From positions 30,339,135 to 30,403,134 of the forward strand of contig OX637405.1 in assembly GCA_951799425.1 (NCBI GenBank): a stretch of 64,000 nt of DNA, given 5' to 3'. Below the pieces are notes generated by a model. The model was not told the DNA's origin and did no database searches. It worked only from the letters and a program-made list of their open reading frames with translations. This document shows positions 1-12,993 of the stretch, in pieces. The stretch is from Ilex aquifolium (taxonomy: Eukaryota; Streptophyta; Magnoliopsida; Aquifoliales; Aquifoliaceae). The position numbers were made by a program, and so were the translations under genes. How positions within the stretch are numbered: the stretch's first letter is position 1; every line of letters starts with the position of its first letter.

Positions 1-2084
1 GAAGAAAAAAAGTGATCTTTTGTCAAAGTTGGGTGAGGATTGGGGGTAGGTAAGAGATCAAATTTGGTAAGAATATATAAAGTTTCTCAAAGTTTTATCT
101 CTCTTTTCTTTTTTAATGATGCACAAATCGATTTTATGTACTATTTGTCGAATGATTAGTATGGTTAATAAAATGCAGTAAATATGATGAAAAACTCAAC
201 ACAAGTAACACACATAGATAGAGTTGTTCGTTTAAGGTAATCTACTCCACTTTGAAGGGCTTTGGTTGCCGGAGTGTGGAGAGCTCAGGTGATAGTAATG
301 AGAGCTCAGGTGAGTCAAGTGTGAAATATGATGCAAGATGTCAGATGTCAGATGTCAGATACCCTTCATGTATAGGTGGGGTTTATAATTTATAAGCACT
401 TTCTAACAGATTGAGGCGCCACATCCGTAACAGATAGACTAATTTGGTGGAGGTGACACCATTCTCGCAATAGACGAGGCAGTTACCTGGAGATGGCGTG
501 AAAATCTCTATATCAGTTGCAAACTGGGTCTTAGGATGGCGTGGCTGAGACTCTAAGATGACATGGTCCTTGACTCTAAGATGACGTGACTCGCTCTTTG
601 ACTCTAGAATGGCATGGCTGACTATACTCCCTTGACTCCGTGGTGAGCCGAGTTTGGTCTCATCTGGGTCAGGCCCATTGGACTTTGTCTAGGACGGACC
701 CATTACTTGAGCTGGGCCGAACCCATCAATTTTCTTTTTCTTTTTCTTTTTTAACGAATATATAAGATCCAAAAATTACGGGTTTTGGCGCAACGGCAAA
801 GTTATTTTATTGTAAGTTGGAGGTTATGGGTTTAAACTACATAAACAGTTTCTCTACTTTCAAGAGTAAGATTGCATACATCTAATTCTCTCCAAATCCT
901 GTAATGACAAGAGTCTCATGTACTGGGTATATCTTTTTTATTCAGGATCCATCAATGCATATAAAATCAATTTCCAAATAAAATTATAAATGGTTGGAAT
1001 GAAAATTTTATGGTACTTGCTGTCATTGAGGATGAGAACTCTTAAACTACTAAGAAGATCAAACTTACGACTTACATCGGAAAAGAGCTAGAAAAACTTG
1101 GTCTTACTTATATAGCTAAGTTCATGAGAGATGAACTTCTAACATGTATCGAGAGATGAGAAGTAGGGAACTTGACCTTGTATAGAATGCAGCTTCCTAT
1201 GCGTCTCATGACAAATCCTAACTTGTATGATGAAGTGGGAGAGATTAACCACCTGAATTAAATTTGTAATGATTTCTAAAGAGTGCGGAATTATGAGGAG
1301 GCCTAAGGTGGCCATGGCCCTCCTCAAATTTTAAAAATTCAGATAATTCCTTCTATATTTTAAAAAAAATTTATTGTTAATCTCTAACTTGTAAAAATAC
1401 CCAATGTGTAAGTATCTTAATAGTGTATTCAAAAAGATCAATAACTTAATATTTAATAACCATATAAGATATAGTCACATGGATGAGTGTCGTTTGTACT
1501 GACGATGACACTTGTTAAATTATTTTGATGATGTAGAGAAAAAATAAGTGACTTTTTTTATATATAAAAAAATAGGGATACAAATATGGTTTATATCAAA
1601 AGTAGTTGGTTGACTTATAATTTATTTTTATTATGGTATTATATGAAACTATTATTTGCAATTTTGATTCATTTATAGACATAAGGTTACATTATAAATT
1701 AGAAAAAAAAGTGAGGAGATTATCACAAATAAATTTTTATGATGGCATGAACCACTTTTGAGTTGTGTGCTCCGAAATAGTTCTTTCAATGTCATTGCAT
1801 AAAAATTAAATTTAATGGATTTTTTTAAATAAAAATTTATCATTGACGATGACCGTTGAATAAACCCATTGAATTAAATTTTTGTCTATGTTGTTGTTGG
1901 CCTGCCTCAAGATAAAATCCTGATTTTGTCCCTATTTCAAATGATACCCAGAAATGACGTTATAAGTTAACAAGAGGATACCTAAATAACTGGACCATAA
2001 AAGGGTCAAACTAGGCCTCTAAGACACCTTAACATCTTTTAGAATGACACATTATAACGACTTAATATTCCCTCAGTGCAATTC

Positions 2085-2450
2085 TAACAAGCTTGGAGAC
2101 CACGTGATGATAACAAAGTGATCACCCACCTATGTGTATAAATACCAGAGTCTTCTCTATGCACTTTTAACCCTATTTTTTTCCCCGAGAAATATACAGT
2201 CCCTAAGGAACAACAGATTTCATTAAAGTGAAATAGTCAAGCTCTTAAGTTAATAAACCACTATAACTCTTGTGTACTGGTTTCTTTCTCAGACCTGTCC
2301 GTCCTTCTGAATTTACTATACCATTGGACAAAACCACCAGGCTCTACCTCTGATTATCGTCTTTCTCACCGTTCATCTACAAACTAATATTCATAAGCCT
2401 AAGCTCTTTAACTTAAGCACTCCCCTTATACCTCTAGTTCGAGCATCATC
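2085..2450. repeat. LTR-like relic, copy 1
   Basis: This stretch shares its layout with 3465-3835: a GATGATAACAAAG / GATGATGACGTGAGG start, an ATCACCCA box, a TATAAATA-like box, a CTAAGGA(A/G)CA box, a CAAGCTCTT box and a CTCA-rich tail. The order of boxes recalls the promoter and R-U5 part of a small LTR. No ends or target duplications are clear, so the class is a guess. Confidence 0.3.
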
Positions 2451-3464
2451 AATTCCAATTATGTTTGTTATTTGAAAAAATGAACTACACTAATTCTGAA
2501 AATAATACGATTCTTATGTTAACTGCACTAATTTAAAATAAAATTAATTGTGAAAATAAAACATTAGCTCTAATGACATTATCTTTCCTCAAATTTAAAA
2601 TCACGTGCTCCCTCCCCAACCCAATAGAAATTAGAAATAAAAAAGTATCATGTAGTGACAGATATACATGGCACACACGTGTCGGTTAGGCAAAGTAGAA
2701 GGTAGCAAATTGGTGAGAGAAATAAAAGAAGTGTATACCTACACTAGTGTTGCAAAGCGCTAATCGCGGGGCCCATGTGAGAGGTCACGATGGAACATAT
2801 TCCGAATTTTGATCCCCTGGTGGCCTAAAATCCAATCCTTAATCATTACTTCCCCCCCCACCCCCCACTAACTAGTAAGTTTAATAATTTAAAGTTGTAT
2901 GGTTCACAAAATCTAGACGCCACTCTCTCTCATTGGTTTACAAGTTGGTGGATGAATTAGATTTTTATTTGAGTTTTAATATGAATTCATATTTTTTTAT
3001 TTTTTATTTTAAAATTCAAATTTTTTATATTGTATTTGACTCATTTAAATACATATTTTAAGAATAAATCTGATAGTAATCTAATTTATATGATACATAC
3101 ATATTGATGATACCAAAAACAAGCAAAAGACTATCTCGTTTGTAGCAAGAGCCAATAGATAAGATCTGACTCTCGACCTCCAATTCCACATCCAACTTTA
3201 GGGAAAGTTCTCTTGTATGACCTTAGATATAGGTGTCCGAGTTGTCTATGCACGACCTCAAGTAAAGATATTCAGGTAGTTTATATTATATCATGAGGAA
3301 GTACATCATTTACAGCTCACGTTAGGAAAAACAAAACGAGGGAAGATCACAACCTATCCAGACTTATGGAGAGGTCTCAATGTCACTTCATCATGTTCTA
3401 GAAGGCTACATCACGCCTAGAGAATGTAGTCTCTAGCGACAAAATATTTTTCTGATAAAATCTT

Positions 3465-3835
3465 AACAAACCGAAGATCATGGGATGATGACGTGAGGAC
3501 CACCCCACATATGAAAATAAATAAAAAGACAATCACCCATGTACAGATACACCAATTGTAATCTCTTAATTGTAATATCTATCTTCTTCTCCAAGCAATT
3601 AAAAACTTTCTAAGGAGCAGAAGAGTTTATTAGAATGGATTACTCAAGCTCTTCAACTAGTGATCTACAATAATTTATGTTTTCTTTCTTACTCTCGAGC
3701 TCTTACTTCTGTTTTATAGTTACTGTAACATCTTACAAAGTCCTCTTGCCCAATCATAAATCGATCTCACACAAATTGTTCACTCACACATCACTGCTCA
3801 TAAGTCTTGAACTTATCAGTTTAAACACACATCTC
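3465..3835. repeat. LTR-like relic, copy 2
   Basis: This is the diverged direct-orientation partner of 2085-2450, with the same ordered boxes (ATCACCCA, TTTCTAAGGAGCA, ACTCAAGCTCTT). It has no coding capacity. Confidence 0.3.
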
Positions 3836-5447
3836 ACACTTTGAGTTCTTATATCATCATATATATTAATGTATGAGCAAACTAAGTAAATAAAATTAAG
3901 CTACAATAAATGTATATTCTATTAAAAATCAATTAAGTTTTTTTTATTCAAATTATGATTTTGGATACTTAATTTCTAATTTTTAACAGAATTTTATGTT
4001 CAATTTAAAAGGAAAATCAATTAGGTATTCGACTTGGACTTGAGTTTAAAATTTAAAATTTAATTTAAATTTGAATTATTGAGATTTAATATATTGAAAC
4101 AGCTTTTTACATTTGCCTGACGTCATTATTTTACCCAATTAATATGTAAAGTAGCCCCCCCTTGAGAGGGGCAGTATGGGAAACTAAAAATTTGAAAGGT
4201 GTATGAAGTGAAGTCGGGTCCCACTTGGGCCGAGTGGGCTGTCCAAGCCAGCCGACAAATCCCCGTTTTAACGGGGTAACCTGGGAATTTTGTAAAGATT
4301 ATTATGAGGGGCACGTTTGCCCTCTTTTAACATGAAATCTTTTGAGCCCCAAAGCTCTTTTTAACGACCTTTCATCGCCACCACAACCACCCACCCACCG
4401 CCGCCATCATCATCACCTTGTCTTGGCGTTCTCATGATTACCACCTGGATTAATCTATAAGAATGTGGGATACAAATGGCTTTTCAACTGGCAAATCCGA
4501 AATAGTCCATTGAATTGTTACTTGGTTGGACACACTTTTTTTTTCTTTTCTTATTTAGTTATATAGTATTGAAGTTTCTGTCGATTATTCCCTCAAGTTT
4601 CGATATTGGTCATCATAATTCGAACAGGTCTAAAACATATCCCTTGAAGAATCAATGTGACTAACTTTTAAGAGGTATAAGAAGTATTGAACCTGAAATC
4701 TCTAAATTATCAAAAGTTAGACTAAATACTGAACCATCTCTAAGAGTTTGACACACTTATTTTGGGGTTTAGAATGCAATTTTGGCCCATGTCTAAAAAA
4801 TTATTGCATGAATCTTTCTCCTAGCTTTTCTACCTCATCATCTTAGTTTATTTACCATTCATGATAGTTTCCATTTATTTTGTCATTTTTAGATAATTTT
4901 TGTGTATTTTTGTTAATAACGAAGTATATGAACTTCCTGCAACGTGAATCTAATCTTCTCAAATATATGCACTCCTTCCGTCCTGCATGCACTCCATATT
5001 TACTAGCATAATTTTTATAGCGGGAGTCATTTTTATGACTCTTAACCAAACACTGCAAAGTAATTGGTTGAACCTAACAAAAAATCATTGCGTTGATCTA
5101 CTCGATAAAAGTTTTCTTCGTTCTGAGAACACATTAAGATTGTGAAAATTATATTTTGGTATTCGAGATTCTTTTATTAGAATGCTTAAAATATCCCTTC
5201 ACTTGAATAATATGTGTTACATGTGGTCATTTCTTTTATAAAGTTGGCGAAATTAGGAGAAATGTGCATATACAATCACGTTAAGAAGTGAGAGGATTCA
5301 ACTGATAAAATTTAATTTAAATACCTGGTTAAAATTAGTGGTATAATTTAGAGTCTATTCATGTATCTTTATTTTCTTTTAACAACTCGGGATTGTAATT
5401 GTCCTTTTTCTTCCTTTGGGTTGTCCCCATTTTACTTTACTCACTAG

Positions 5448-5631
5448 AAAAATGTTATTTAGACTTCAAAAATTAACACTATTTGCTAATTCTATCGATC
5501 AATAACCATTAACTAAGTAATTGATCAATGACATTGATTGATTTTTGGGACCCATAATTAAATCAATGGTACTGATTGAAGGAGTCAACAAATGATATCT
5601 ACTTTTGGAATTCCAATAGCATTTTGCTCTT
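5448..5631. mobile_element. Foldback MITE, copy A
   Basis: The left end reads AAATGTTATTTAGACTTC and the right end reads GGAATTCCAATAGCATTT; the ends are imperfect inverted repeats. The inner boxes ATTAACACTATTTG and GAGTCAACAAATGATATC occur in the same order in copy B (7678-8025). It has no ORF. I could not fix a target duplication. Confidence 0.5.
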
Positions 5632-5662
5632 TTTTTTTTTTTATGGGAGGAAAATGTAAAAT

Positions 5663-5829
5663 AGTAATGCTATATGAACTTAAAATGTAAACTTAAAAAC
5701 TAGACTTGATAATCACAACCATTGAATAGATAATGATTCTCAATAAAAGCTGGGATCCACAGTGAAATTAGTGATTGTAATTATGAAATCTAGTTTTTAA
5801 GTTTATTTTTAAAGTTTGTGTAACATTGT
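5663..5829. mobile_element. Foldback MITE with long inverted arms
   Basis: The left arm contains AACTTAAAAACTAGAC and the right arm contains the complement TCTAGTTTTTAAGTT. The outer ends are AATGCTATATGAACTT and AAGTTTGTGTAACATT. The arms of about 40 bp flank a central region with a CAACCATTGAATAGATAA box that also occurs in copy B, so it belongs to a related MITE group. Confidence 0.5.
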
Positions 5830-6599
5830 TGAATGTAAAAAAAGTGAAATTTCGAGGTAATGGTAGCTACAAGGATAGTGGGGCCAAGCCTAATATTGTG
5901 GGCCACCAACGAGCCGACCATAAAAAAAGTAGCATATTTCTATACAGTGTTAAGTGGGGCTTGGCTTGATGGCGCGCGTGTTCTGTCTTTTAAAGAGTGG
6001 TGAGTTTGTGGCTCGGCTTGAGCCAACTCCACTCCAACACGCGACTTTTAACGCTGCGCTGCGCCGAATTAACAGGCTGTTAAAAAACTCATTTAATATT
6101 ATGATGGGCCTCACTTACCGGAAAATATCTAAGATTTTTTCGAAGTTGGTACATTTTTTATAAATTATTTCACTTTAAATATAAACTTTAAAAATATTTG
6201 ACAAAAAGTACATTTTGGAGCAGAAGAACCGAAGTACCTCTAACATCATCACATCACTATTAAAAAAACCAGATAAAAAAATCAATTAATTTGAAAACTA
6301 AAACTCTTAAATTTTAGAGTTTTCTTATATTAGAACTATTTCTCTTTCTTTTTCTCTCTCTTTATATCTCATATATATATACATATACATAATTAAATTC
6401 AAAACTTAGATAAATTTTAAATTTCTTAATTTGAAATCTTTCTCAATTCTTTCTAAAATTATTAAATTTTAGGATTTTCTTATATTATATATATATACAA
6501 TTGTGACTAAAATAAAGCTAATACAAAATCAAAATTCTTTAATTTTTAATACTTTCTAAGATAAGGACTATTTTTCTCTCTCTCTATATATTTTTGTGA

Positions 6600-7060
6600 C
6601 AAAAAAATTGTGACACGTATACTGTGACGCCAATGTCACACTGTTTGTAAAATACATATGTAGTCCACTATATACACACACCATATACAAGTTTTGACAC
6701 ATGGAAAGTACCACAGTGTGACATAGGGATTGACACACTGTGGACATCACAAATGTGGCATTAATGTCACACTACATATAGACACCATATACAAGGTTTG
6801 CACATGGATGATATCACACTGTGACTCCAACGTAACACTTTATACACACATCACATAAAAATTCAAAAACACATAGTAAGTATCACAGTGTGAAAATCTA
6901 ATGTTACAATGAAACTACACATCATATGCATTATTTTTTCATGGTATGGGCATCAAAAGTGTGACTCCAATGTCACATTGCAAAACAAATATCATGTGTT
7001 GTGTTTTTGCACAAGGTGGGTATCACACAATGTAACTTAAATGTAACATTGCATAAACAG
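6600..7060. repeat. Degenerate ~68-bp tandem repeat (about 7 units)
   Basis: The box (C/T)(C/T)AA(T/C)GT(C/A)ACA recurs at about 6631, 6762, 6827, 6899, 6968 and 7037. The spacings are 131, 65, 72, 69 and 69 bp, so the period is about 68 bp with one unit in which the box is lost. Each unit also carries a CACAGTGTGA-type near-palindrome. The array is flanked by CT-rich sequence on the left (6340-6365) and GA-rich sequence on the right (7075-7220). Confidence 0.65.
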
Positions 7061-7677
7061 AGACAAAAAATAAAGGGGGAGAGAGAGAAAGAGAGAATAG
7101 GGAGAGGAGAGTAACGATGGGAGAGAGAACAAGTTTGAGAAAGAAAATAAGGAGAAAAAAAAGAGAGATAAAATAGAGAGAGATATTAACGGTGAGAGTC
7201 AGATATAGAGAGAGAGAAAAAATAATTTTAAAACTAATAGAATCATTTCAAAATTTAAACGGTTAATTATCCTTTAATTTAGGAAACTACTTAACCATTA
7301 AAAAAGAATAAAAAAATAAGAAAATTGTCCCAATAAAATAGAAAACTGAATTCCATAATTAACTACCTAACTTATCTTTCACAAATAAAGGAAAATGGTT
7401 TTTACGTAAATAAATTATTTAAAAAAAAACTAAAGTGTATCTGTTCATAAAATATTTACACAAAAAAAAACTTATATACAAAAAATTTATATTAAAATAC
7501 TTTCTCATAAATAACTAGTATATAGTGTAATTTTTTACAATTTTCCCAAATAACTAAGGGGCCGGGATTGGCAGGCCTCTGAAAAAGAGGAAAATAGTCC
7601 ACGCGCTTTTTGGGTGAGTGATAGGAAGCTGCTAAATTTTTTTCTTTTTAATGCACTACTACGATTTTCTAGAAGAA

Positions 7678-8025
7678 AAATGTTATTTGGACTCTAAAAA
7701 TTAAGAGAAATACTATGTATTTCAAATCTCTAACCTAAATTTTCACCCCAAATGAAGGGAGACCATTGGATAAGGGGGCCTATCAACTTTTTTAAATGGG
7801 ACCCATTGATCCAATGGTCTCCCTTGATTTGAGATGAAAATTTGGGTTAGAAATTTGTGATACATAACATTGCTAAAAAATTAACACTATTTGTTGACTC
7901 CATCGATCACAAGCATTGAATAGATAAAGAGTTTCAATAAATACTAAGACCCATAATTAAATCAACGACAATAATTGATTGAGTCAACAAATGATATCAA
8001 TTTTTAGAGTCCGAGTAACATTACT
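7678..8025. mobile_element. Foldback MITE, copy B (interrupted)
   Basis: The ends are ATGTTATTTGGACTCTAAAA on the left and TTTTTAGAGTCCGAGTAACAT on the right, which form a good inverted repeat. The internal boxes match copy A at 5448-5631. A second MITE (7706-7874) is nested just inside the left end. Confidence 0.6.
7706..7874. mobile_element. Nested foldback MITE
   Basis: This is an almost complete hairpin. The left arm runs from AGAAATACTATGTATT through AAGGGAGACCATTGGA. The right arm runs from TCCAATGGTCTCCCTT to ATACATAACATTGCT. It splits copy B, and AAAAATTAA lies on both sides, which would be an 8-9 bp target duplication as made by hAT or Mutator transposases. Confidence 0.6.
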
Positions 8026-8535
8026 CTTACAGGAAGAAAATGCTTAGAAAATGAGAAATGCTATTTGGATAAAAAATATTGACACCAGTTGTTAACTCTG
8101 TCGATCACAACTATTGAATATATAGTAAGTCTCTTTTATCCCGATAATATTTCTTATTTTTTTATCCAAATAATATTATTCTTGAAAAATACTCGAACCA
8201 TCAACCTCCAATTCACAAGTGGAGACTAAAGAGACTCACCCATTTTGTGAAATTTATAAATATGAATTACTCTTTATTTGTATCAAGATATCGATATTTA
8301 CAAACTAATTACTAATATCACACTTCAATGAATTTATTTATGAGTGAATTAATAAATATATAAAAAGAGAGAATATTGCAATAAATATAAACCTCAACGA
8401 GAAGTAACAAAATATAATTGCTTCAAAGTAATAAAATTTCTATTGCTTCCTTTCCAAAAGAAAAACGAGAAGTAAAAACATCAAAAGATAGATGTGAGAG
8501 ACGGCACGTTCAATCAAAGGATAAAATTAGATCTC

Positions 8536-8760
8536 GGGTTTGTGTTGAGTCTTAGTAGTTCGTCTCAAAAAATATTTCACATATACTTGATTTGTTCGTG
8601 TCTAACAAATCGTATCGTATATAAACCTGATATAATTGATATATAAACGAATCGTGTCGTGTATTTATTCTGATTGGATTCACTTATACCGAATTTTTTT
8701 ATTAATCGTATTATGTCAAGTCCAGTTTTTTACTAAACGAGTAACTTACAAAAATTTCAA
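8536..8760. repeat. Dispersed CGTGTC-rich repeat, copy 1
   Basis: The stretch carries boxes TTAGTAGTTCGTCTCAAAAA, TATATAAACGAATCGTGTCG and TTTATTAATCG, which recur in the same order at 14172-14630 and 35113-35404. It is non-coding. The mechanism of spread is unknown. Confidence 0.55.
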
Positions 8761-8929
8761 ATTCTCGAGTCAAAAACACTCCTAAATAAAATGACGCATT
8801 AAAAAGAACGTTAGTGCGGGCTTATAAAATGAAGCTTGGGTGTGCATTGAGTTCTTACTGATGGGAACCAAGTCTCTGTCCCTGAAATCTCTCGATTCTC
8901 TTTCTACCAAACGAAGACTCAAGAATCGA

Positions 8930-9753
8930 ATCAGAAAGTGGAGTACAGTGAATTGGGTTTCACCTTAAAGAGAGAGAGAGGAATTTAAAACTCAAAGAAA
9001 AGAAAAAGGTCACACAAACGCATATATATATACTATATACTAGTTTATATATGCGTAGCTGAAGCAGAGCAGAAAGGCTTCCTTTCTTGTTCACTCTGTT
9101 GAGTCATTGCTCTGAAAATTAACCATCGAAAACACTCTGAGCTTTGCTGCTTTTGGGGTCATTCGCCGCCTTTGTGTTTCGGCTCTGCCTTTTCTTCTGA
9201 AGGAAAATTGGAAAGATCAAGCGCATTTAAGTAGCCTATTTGTGATTTTCAGTGATTTTCTAGCTGGGTTTTTTGCAATTATATCTGGAGTTTGCATTGA
9301 AGTCTCTGTGTTGTCTCCCTTGTTTCTTCAGCTCTGTCATATCTTGGAATGAAGAATTCTTCATCTCTAATTCAATTGTAAACCCCTTTAAGTCCTTGTG
9401 CTTTCACTATACATTCCATTCTTGAACTCAATTTGGTTCTAAAAACAAATAACAAGTCATAAATTGAGGCTTAGCACGATCAAAAGAGTGTTTTCTGAGA
9501 TCTGGGTTCAAGAAAGAGACGTCTCAAACAAGGTATTACAGATTGAATATGGGTGTTTTTTTGTTTTTTGTTTTTGTATTTTGAGTTTTCTTTGTTTTGG
9601 TCTGTTTGTTTTGGATCTGGGGACTTATTGGCTTTCGTTTTCTGGGGAAGTGGGGGTGTGGTTTATGATTATTCTTTTGTCTCATAGACTGTCTTTCTTG
9701 TATTTCAGATCTGCCAGAAGTCAGACCTCTCCCTTTAGAGGAAATCGAAGACA
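8930..9753 (+). promoter_or_regulatory. Promoter-proximal region and 5' UTR of the auxin carrier
   Basis: A GA-repeat (near 8967-8981) and TATA-rich sequence (9019-9052) precede a T- and CT-rich leader typical of a plant 5' UTR. A probable leader intron runs from 9533 (AAG|GTATTA) to 9708 (TATTTCAG|ATCTG), ending 45 nt before the ATG at 9754. The transcription start cannot be fixed from sequence alone. Confidence 0.5.
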
Positions 9754-12700
9754 ATGTTACCTCAGAAGCAAGCAGAGGAAGCTATTGTCCCGAACACCAA
9801 CGAGACAGAACATGAAGGGAAGGAGGAAGAGAAGGCAGAAGAAGAACATTCCATTTTCAGTGTCAAGAGCTTCCTCTGGCATGGAGGCTCAGTTTGGGAC
9901 GCTTGGTTTAGTTGTGCTTCAAATCAAGTATGTCTATATGCACATAAACGCCCCCATTTCATAGAATTGATACCAAGATTGGTGTCTCTTGATTGTCATA
10001 AAGACAAACATGTATTTAACTTTGGTCATGTAATTGATTGCAGGTAGCACAAGTGCTTTTGACACTGCCATACTCTTTCTCTCAACTGGGCATGCTATCA
10101 GGCATATTGCTTCAGATATTCTATGGTATTCTTGGCAGCTGGACAGCTTACCTTATAAGTGTGCTTTATATGGAGTACAGAAGCCGAAAGGAGAAGGAGA
10201 ATGTTAGCTTCAAGAACCATGTCATTCAGGTTTCTTTCCCAATCCCACCATTACTGATTCATTAGCATCAAAGCCTTAGTGGAAGTCTCAAAAACAAACC
10301 CAATTTGATTGTTCTTGAACTGCAGTGGTTTGAAGTGCTTGATGGTCTATTGGGTCCTTACTGGAAAGCAGTGGGTCTAGCCTTCAACTGTACCTTCCTT
10401 CTCTTTGGATCTGTGATACAACTCATAGCTTGTGCAAGGTAAAAAACTTGATATTTCAACCTTTACCCTGGATTAATATGAAAAGGGTTTCTTCTCTTCT
10501 CAAAAAAAAAAAAAAAAGAGTGAACTGAATGAAAAGGGTATCTTCAATTTGACTGTTTTGTTTGCTTTTTGATGACAGTAATATATATTACATTAATGAC
10601 CGACTGGACAAGAGGACATGGACATATATATTTGGAGCTTGCTGTGCAACCACTGTATTTATACCCTCCTTTCACAACTACCGGATTTGGTCTTTCCTAG
10701 GCCTTGGGATGACAACATACACAGCGTGGTACTTGACCATAGCAGCTCTGATTCATGGCCAGGTAATTCTACTGTACTTATATTAAATTATTCTCCAATC
10801 AGTGATAATTTTTTCCGGGTTTCTGTAAGTGGAAGCCATTAGTATTTTCTGCTGTTTTATAGGTAAAGTATATAGAAAAAAATACTATTTGGACTTAATT
10901 TATAGACGTAATGTTGAGATCTAATTCAATATAACCATTAGATTGAAAGTGGGTTCACTCTAACTCCAACGATTCCATTGGATTATGTCCTTGATTAGGT
11001 CCCCAAATATAGTGTCAATTGCACTTTGCACCCCAGGTGAAAAAGTATAAGTTGTCGTTTACTTTTTCATTATAATATGTAGCGACATAATAATAATTTG
11101 GGTTTTGAGACGGAAAAGTGAACAGTTCAAACTGCAGTTGTTTTATGACAATGAGAATGCAATTTGAGAATTAAAAATTTTCAAGCTGTGAAATTTTGAA
11201 ATTAACCAAGTATATATTTTCAGTAGCTTTAAGTGGTTTTGTGTGTGTGTGTGTGTTGTGGTTGTATTGCAGGCTGATGGGGTGGCACACTCAGCTCCCA
11301 CAAAAGCGGTGCTATATTTCACCGGCGCCACCAATATTCTATACACCTTCGGTGGACATGCTGTCACAGTGTAAGCTTTTTTATTTGCTGTGTCTACAAA
11401 CACAGCACAGACACATACACATACACACACCATTTTTATCTTCTTATGCTCTTTCTACAAGGCTTCTCTAACTTGCAGCTTTTGCCTGCCACCTTGGGGT
11501 TTGAGACCACAGACAAAATCATGGAAACTACTTTTTCTTTGTTTGTTAGAGGCAAACAACATTTCCCCTCCATGGCTCTAATATATATGAAAACAACAGT
11601 GAAATGGGCCAACGACTCTCTTTTCTTCTTATTTTCACCCTAATCAAGATCTGGTCTACCTTTTCTTTTCACCTCCAGATCATGTTTCTGTCATATTTTC
11701 TGCTGTCATTGACTAATGTAAACCAAGGCTATACAGTTTTATCATTTACAAGATTAAAAGTAGAATATGATGTTAATTGTTATAGAATCCAATGCCCATG
11801 CCCTGTGTATCAAAGAAAGGGTCATTTTTAAATTCTCTATGACCACTGAGATGTCTTGAGGTGTGTTTGACTTATACTTGTGACATACGAGTGTTTGTAT
11901 GTATTCGAGATTTATTATGTATGATATATCAAACGTAATCCTACATTTTTATAAATAAAAAAAAAAACAGTTCTTTATATTCATTTATTTATTTTTGTAT
12001 TCATGAATGCAATTTTAATCAGTCTGATCATTGCTGGGGATGGAAAATTTTGCAGGGAAATTATGCATGCCATGTGGAAACCGCAGAAGTTCAAGTACAT
12101 ATATCTATTTGCCACCCTCTACGTTTTCACGCTAACACTTCCATCAGCGTCTGCCGTCTACTGGGCATTCGGCGATCGGCTTCTCAACCACTCCAATGCC
12201 TTCGCCCTCCTGCCTAAGACCCGCTGGCGTGATGCCGCCGTTATCCTCATGCTCATCCACCAGGTCTACTATACTAGTATTACTTCTTTTTGGCACAAAC
12301 TACATTATTTTTCTAATAAAATGTAATTTTTTTTATTGACTTTGAAATGTGTGGTTATGGTGATTACAGTTTATAACATTCGGATTCGCATGTACACCAC
12401 TGTACTTTGTGTGGGAGAAGGTGATAGGCATGCATGACACAAAGAGCATTTGTCTAAGGGCTTTAGCTAGATTGCCAGTGGTGATACCAATATGGTTCTT
12501 GGCCATAATCTTCCCATTCTTTGGGCCCATAAACTCTGCTGTTGGGGCTCTTCTGGTTAGCTTTACAGTCTACATCATCCCAGCTCTTGCTCATATGCTT
12601 ACCTACAGAAAAGCCTCTGCCCGTCAGGTAACTCTCTCTCTTTCTCTCTTAACATTATGTATGTTGGGTCTAACTATGATATTGAAAAAAAATTTGATAG

Positions 12701-12962
12701 TGTAACTTTTATTTTCCACCAATCAAAACAAAACACGTGTAGAGTTACTATATTTTATTATCGATAATTATAATTACGATTACAAATAAATAAAGACAAG
12801 ATTTACAGCTGATAAAAGTTTTTAGTATGTTTCCAAAACTGTTAAATCTGTCATCTTCCTCTCTCCCCCTGTTATCCTTGTTTTTGTATTGCCCTTCTAG
12901 ATCTGTCATAGTTCATCCATTCAATCTCAATTCACAACGTTTATGTATCTGCAAGTTTTTTT

Positions 12963-12993
<31 letters not shown>

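Larger units (their letters stand above)
1..5440. other. Gene-free AT-rich intergenic DNA
   Basis: I see no coding region that resembles a known family on either strand. Open frames here are short and of random composition. Small repeats include TCAGATG units near 340-360, a CTCTAAGATG(A/G)C motif repeated between 550 and 615, and poly-A/T runs. Two similar LTR-like stretches are listed separately. Confidence 0.5.
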
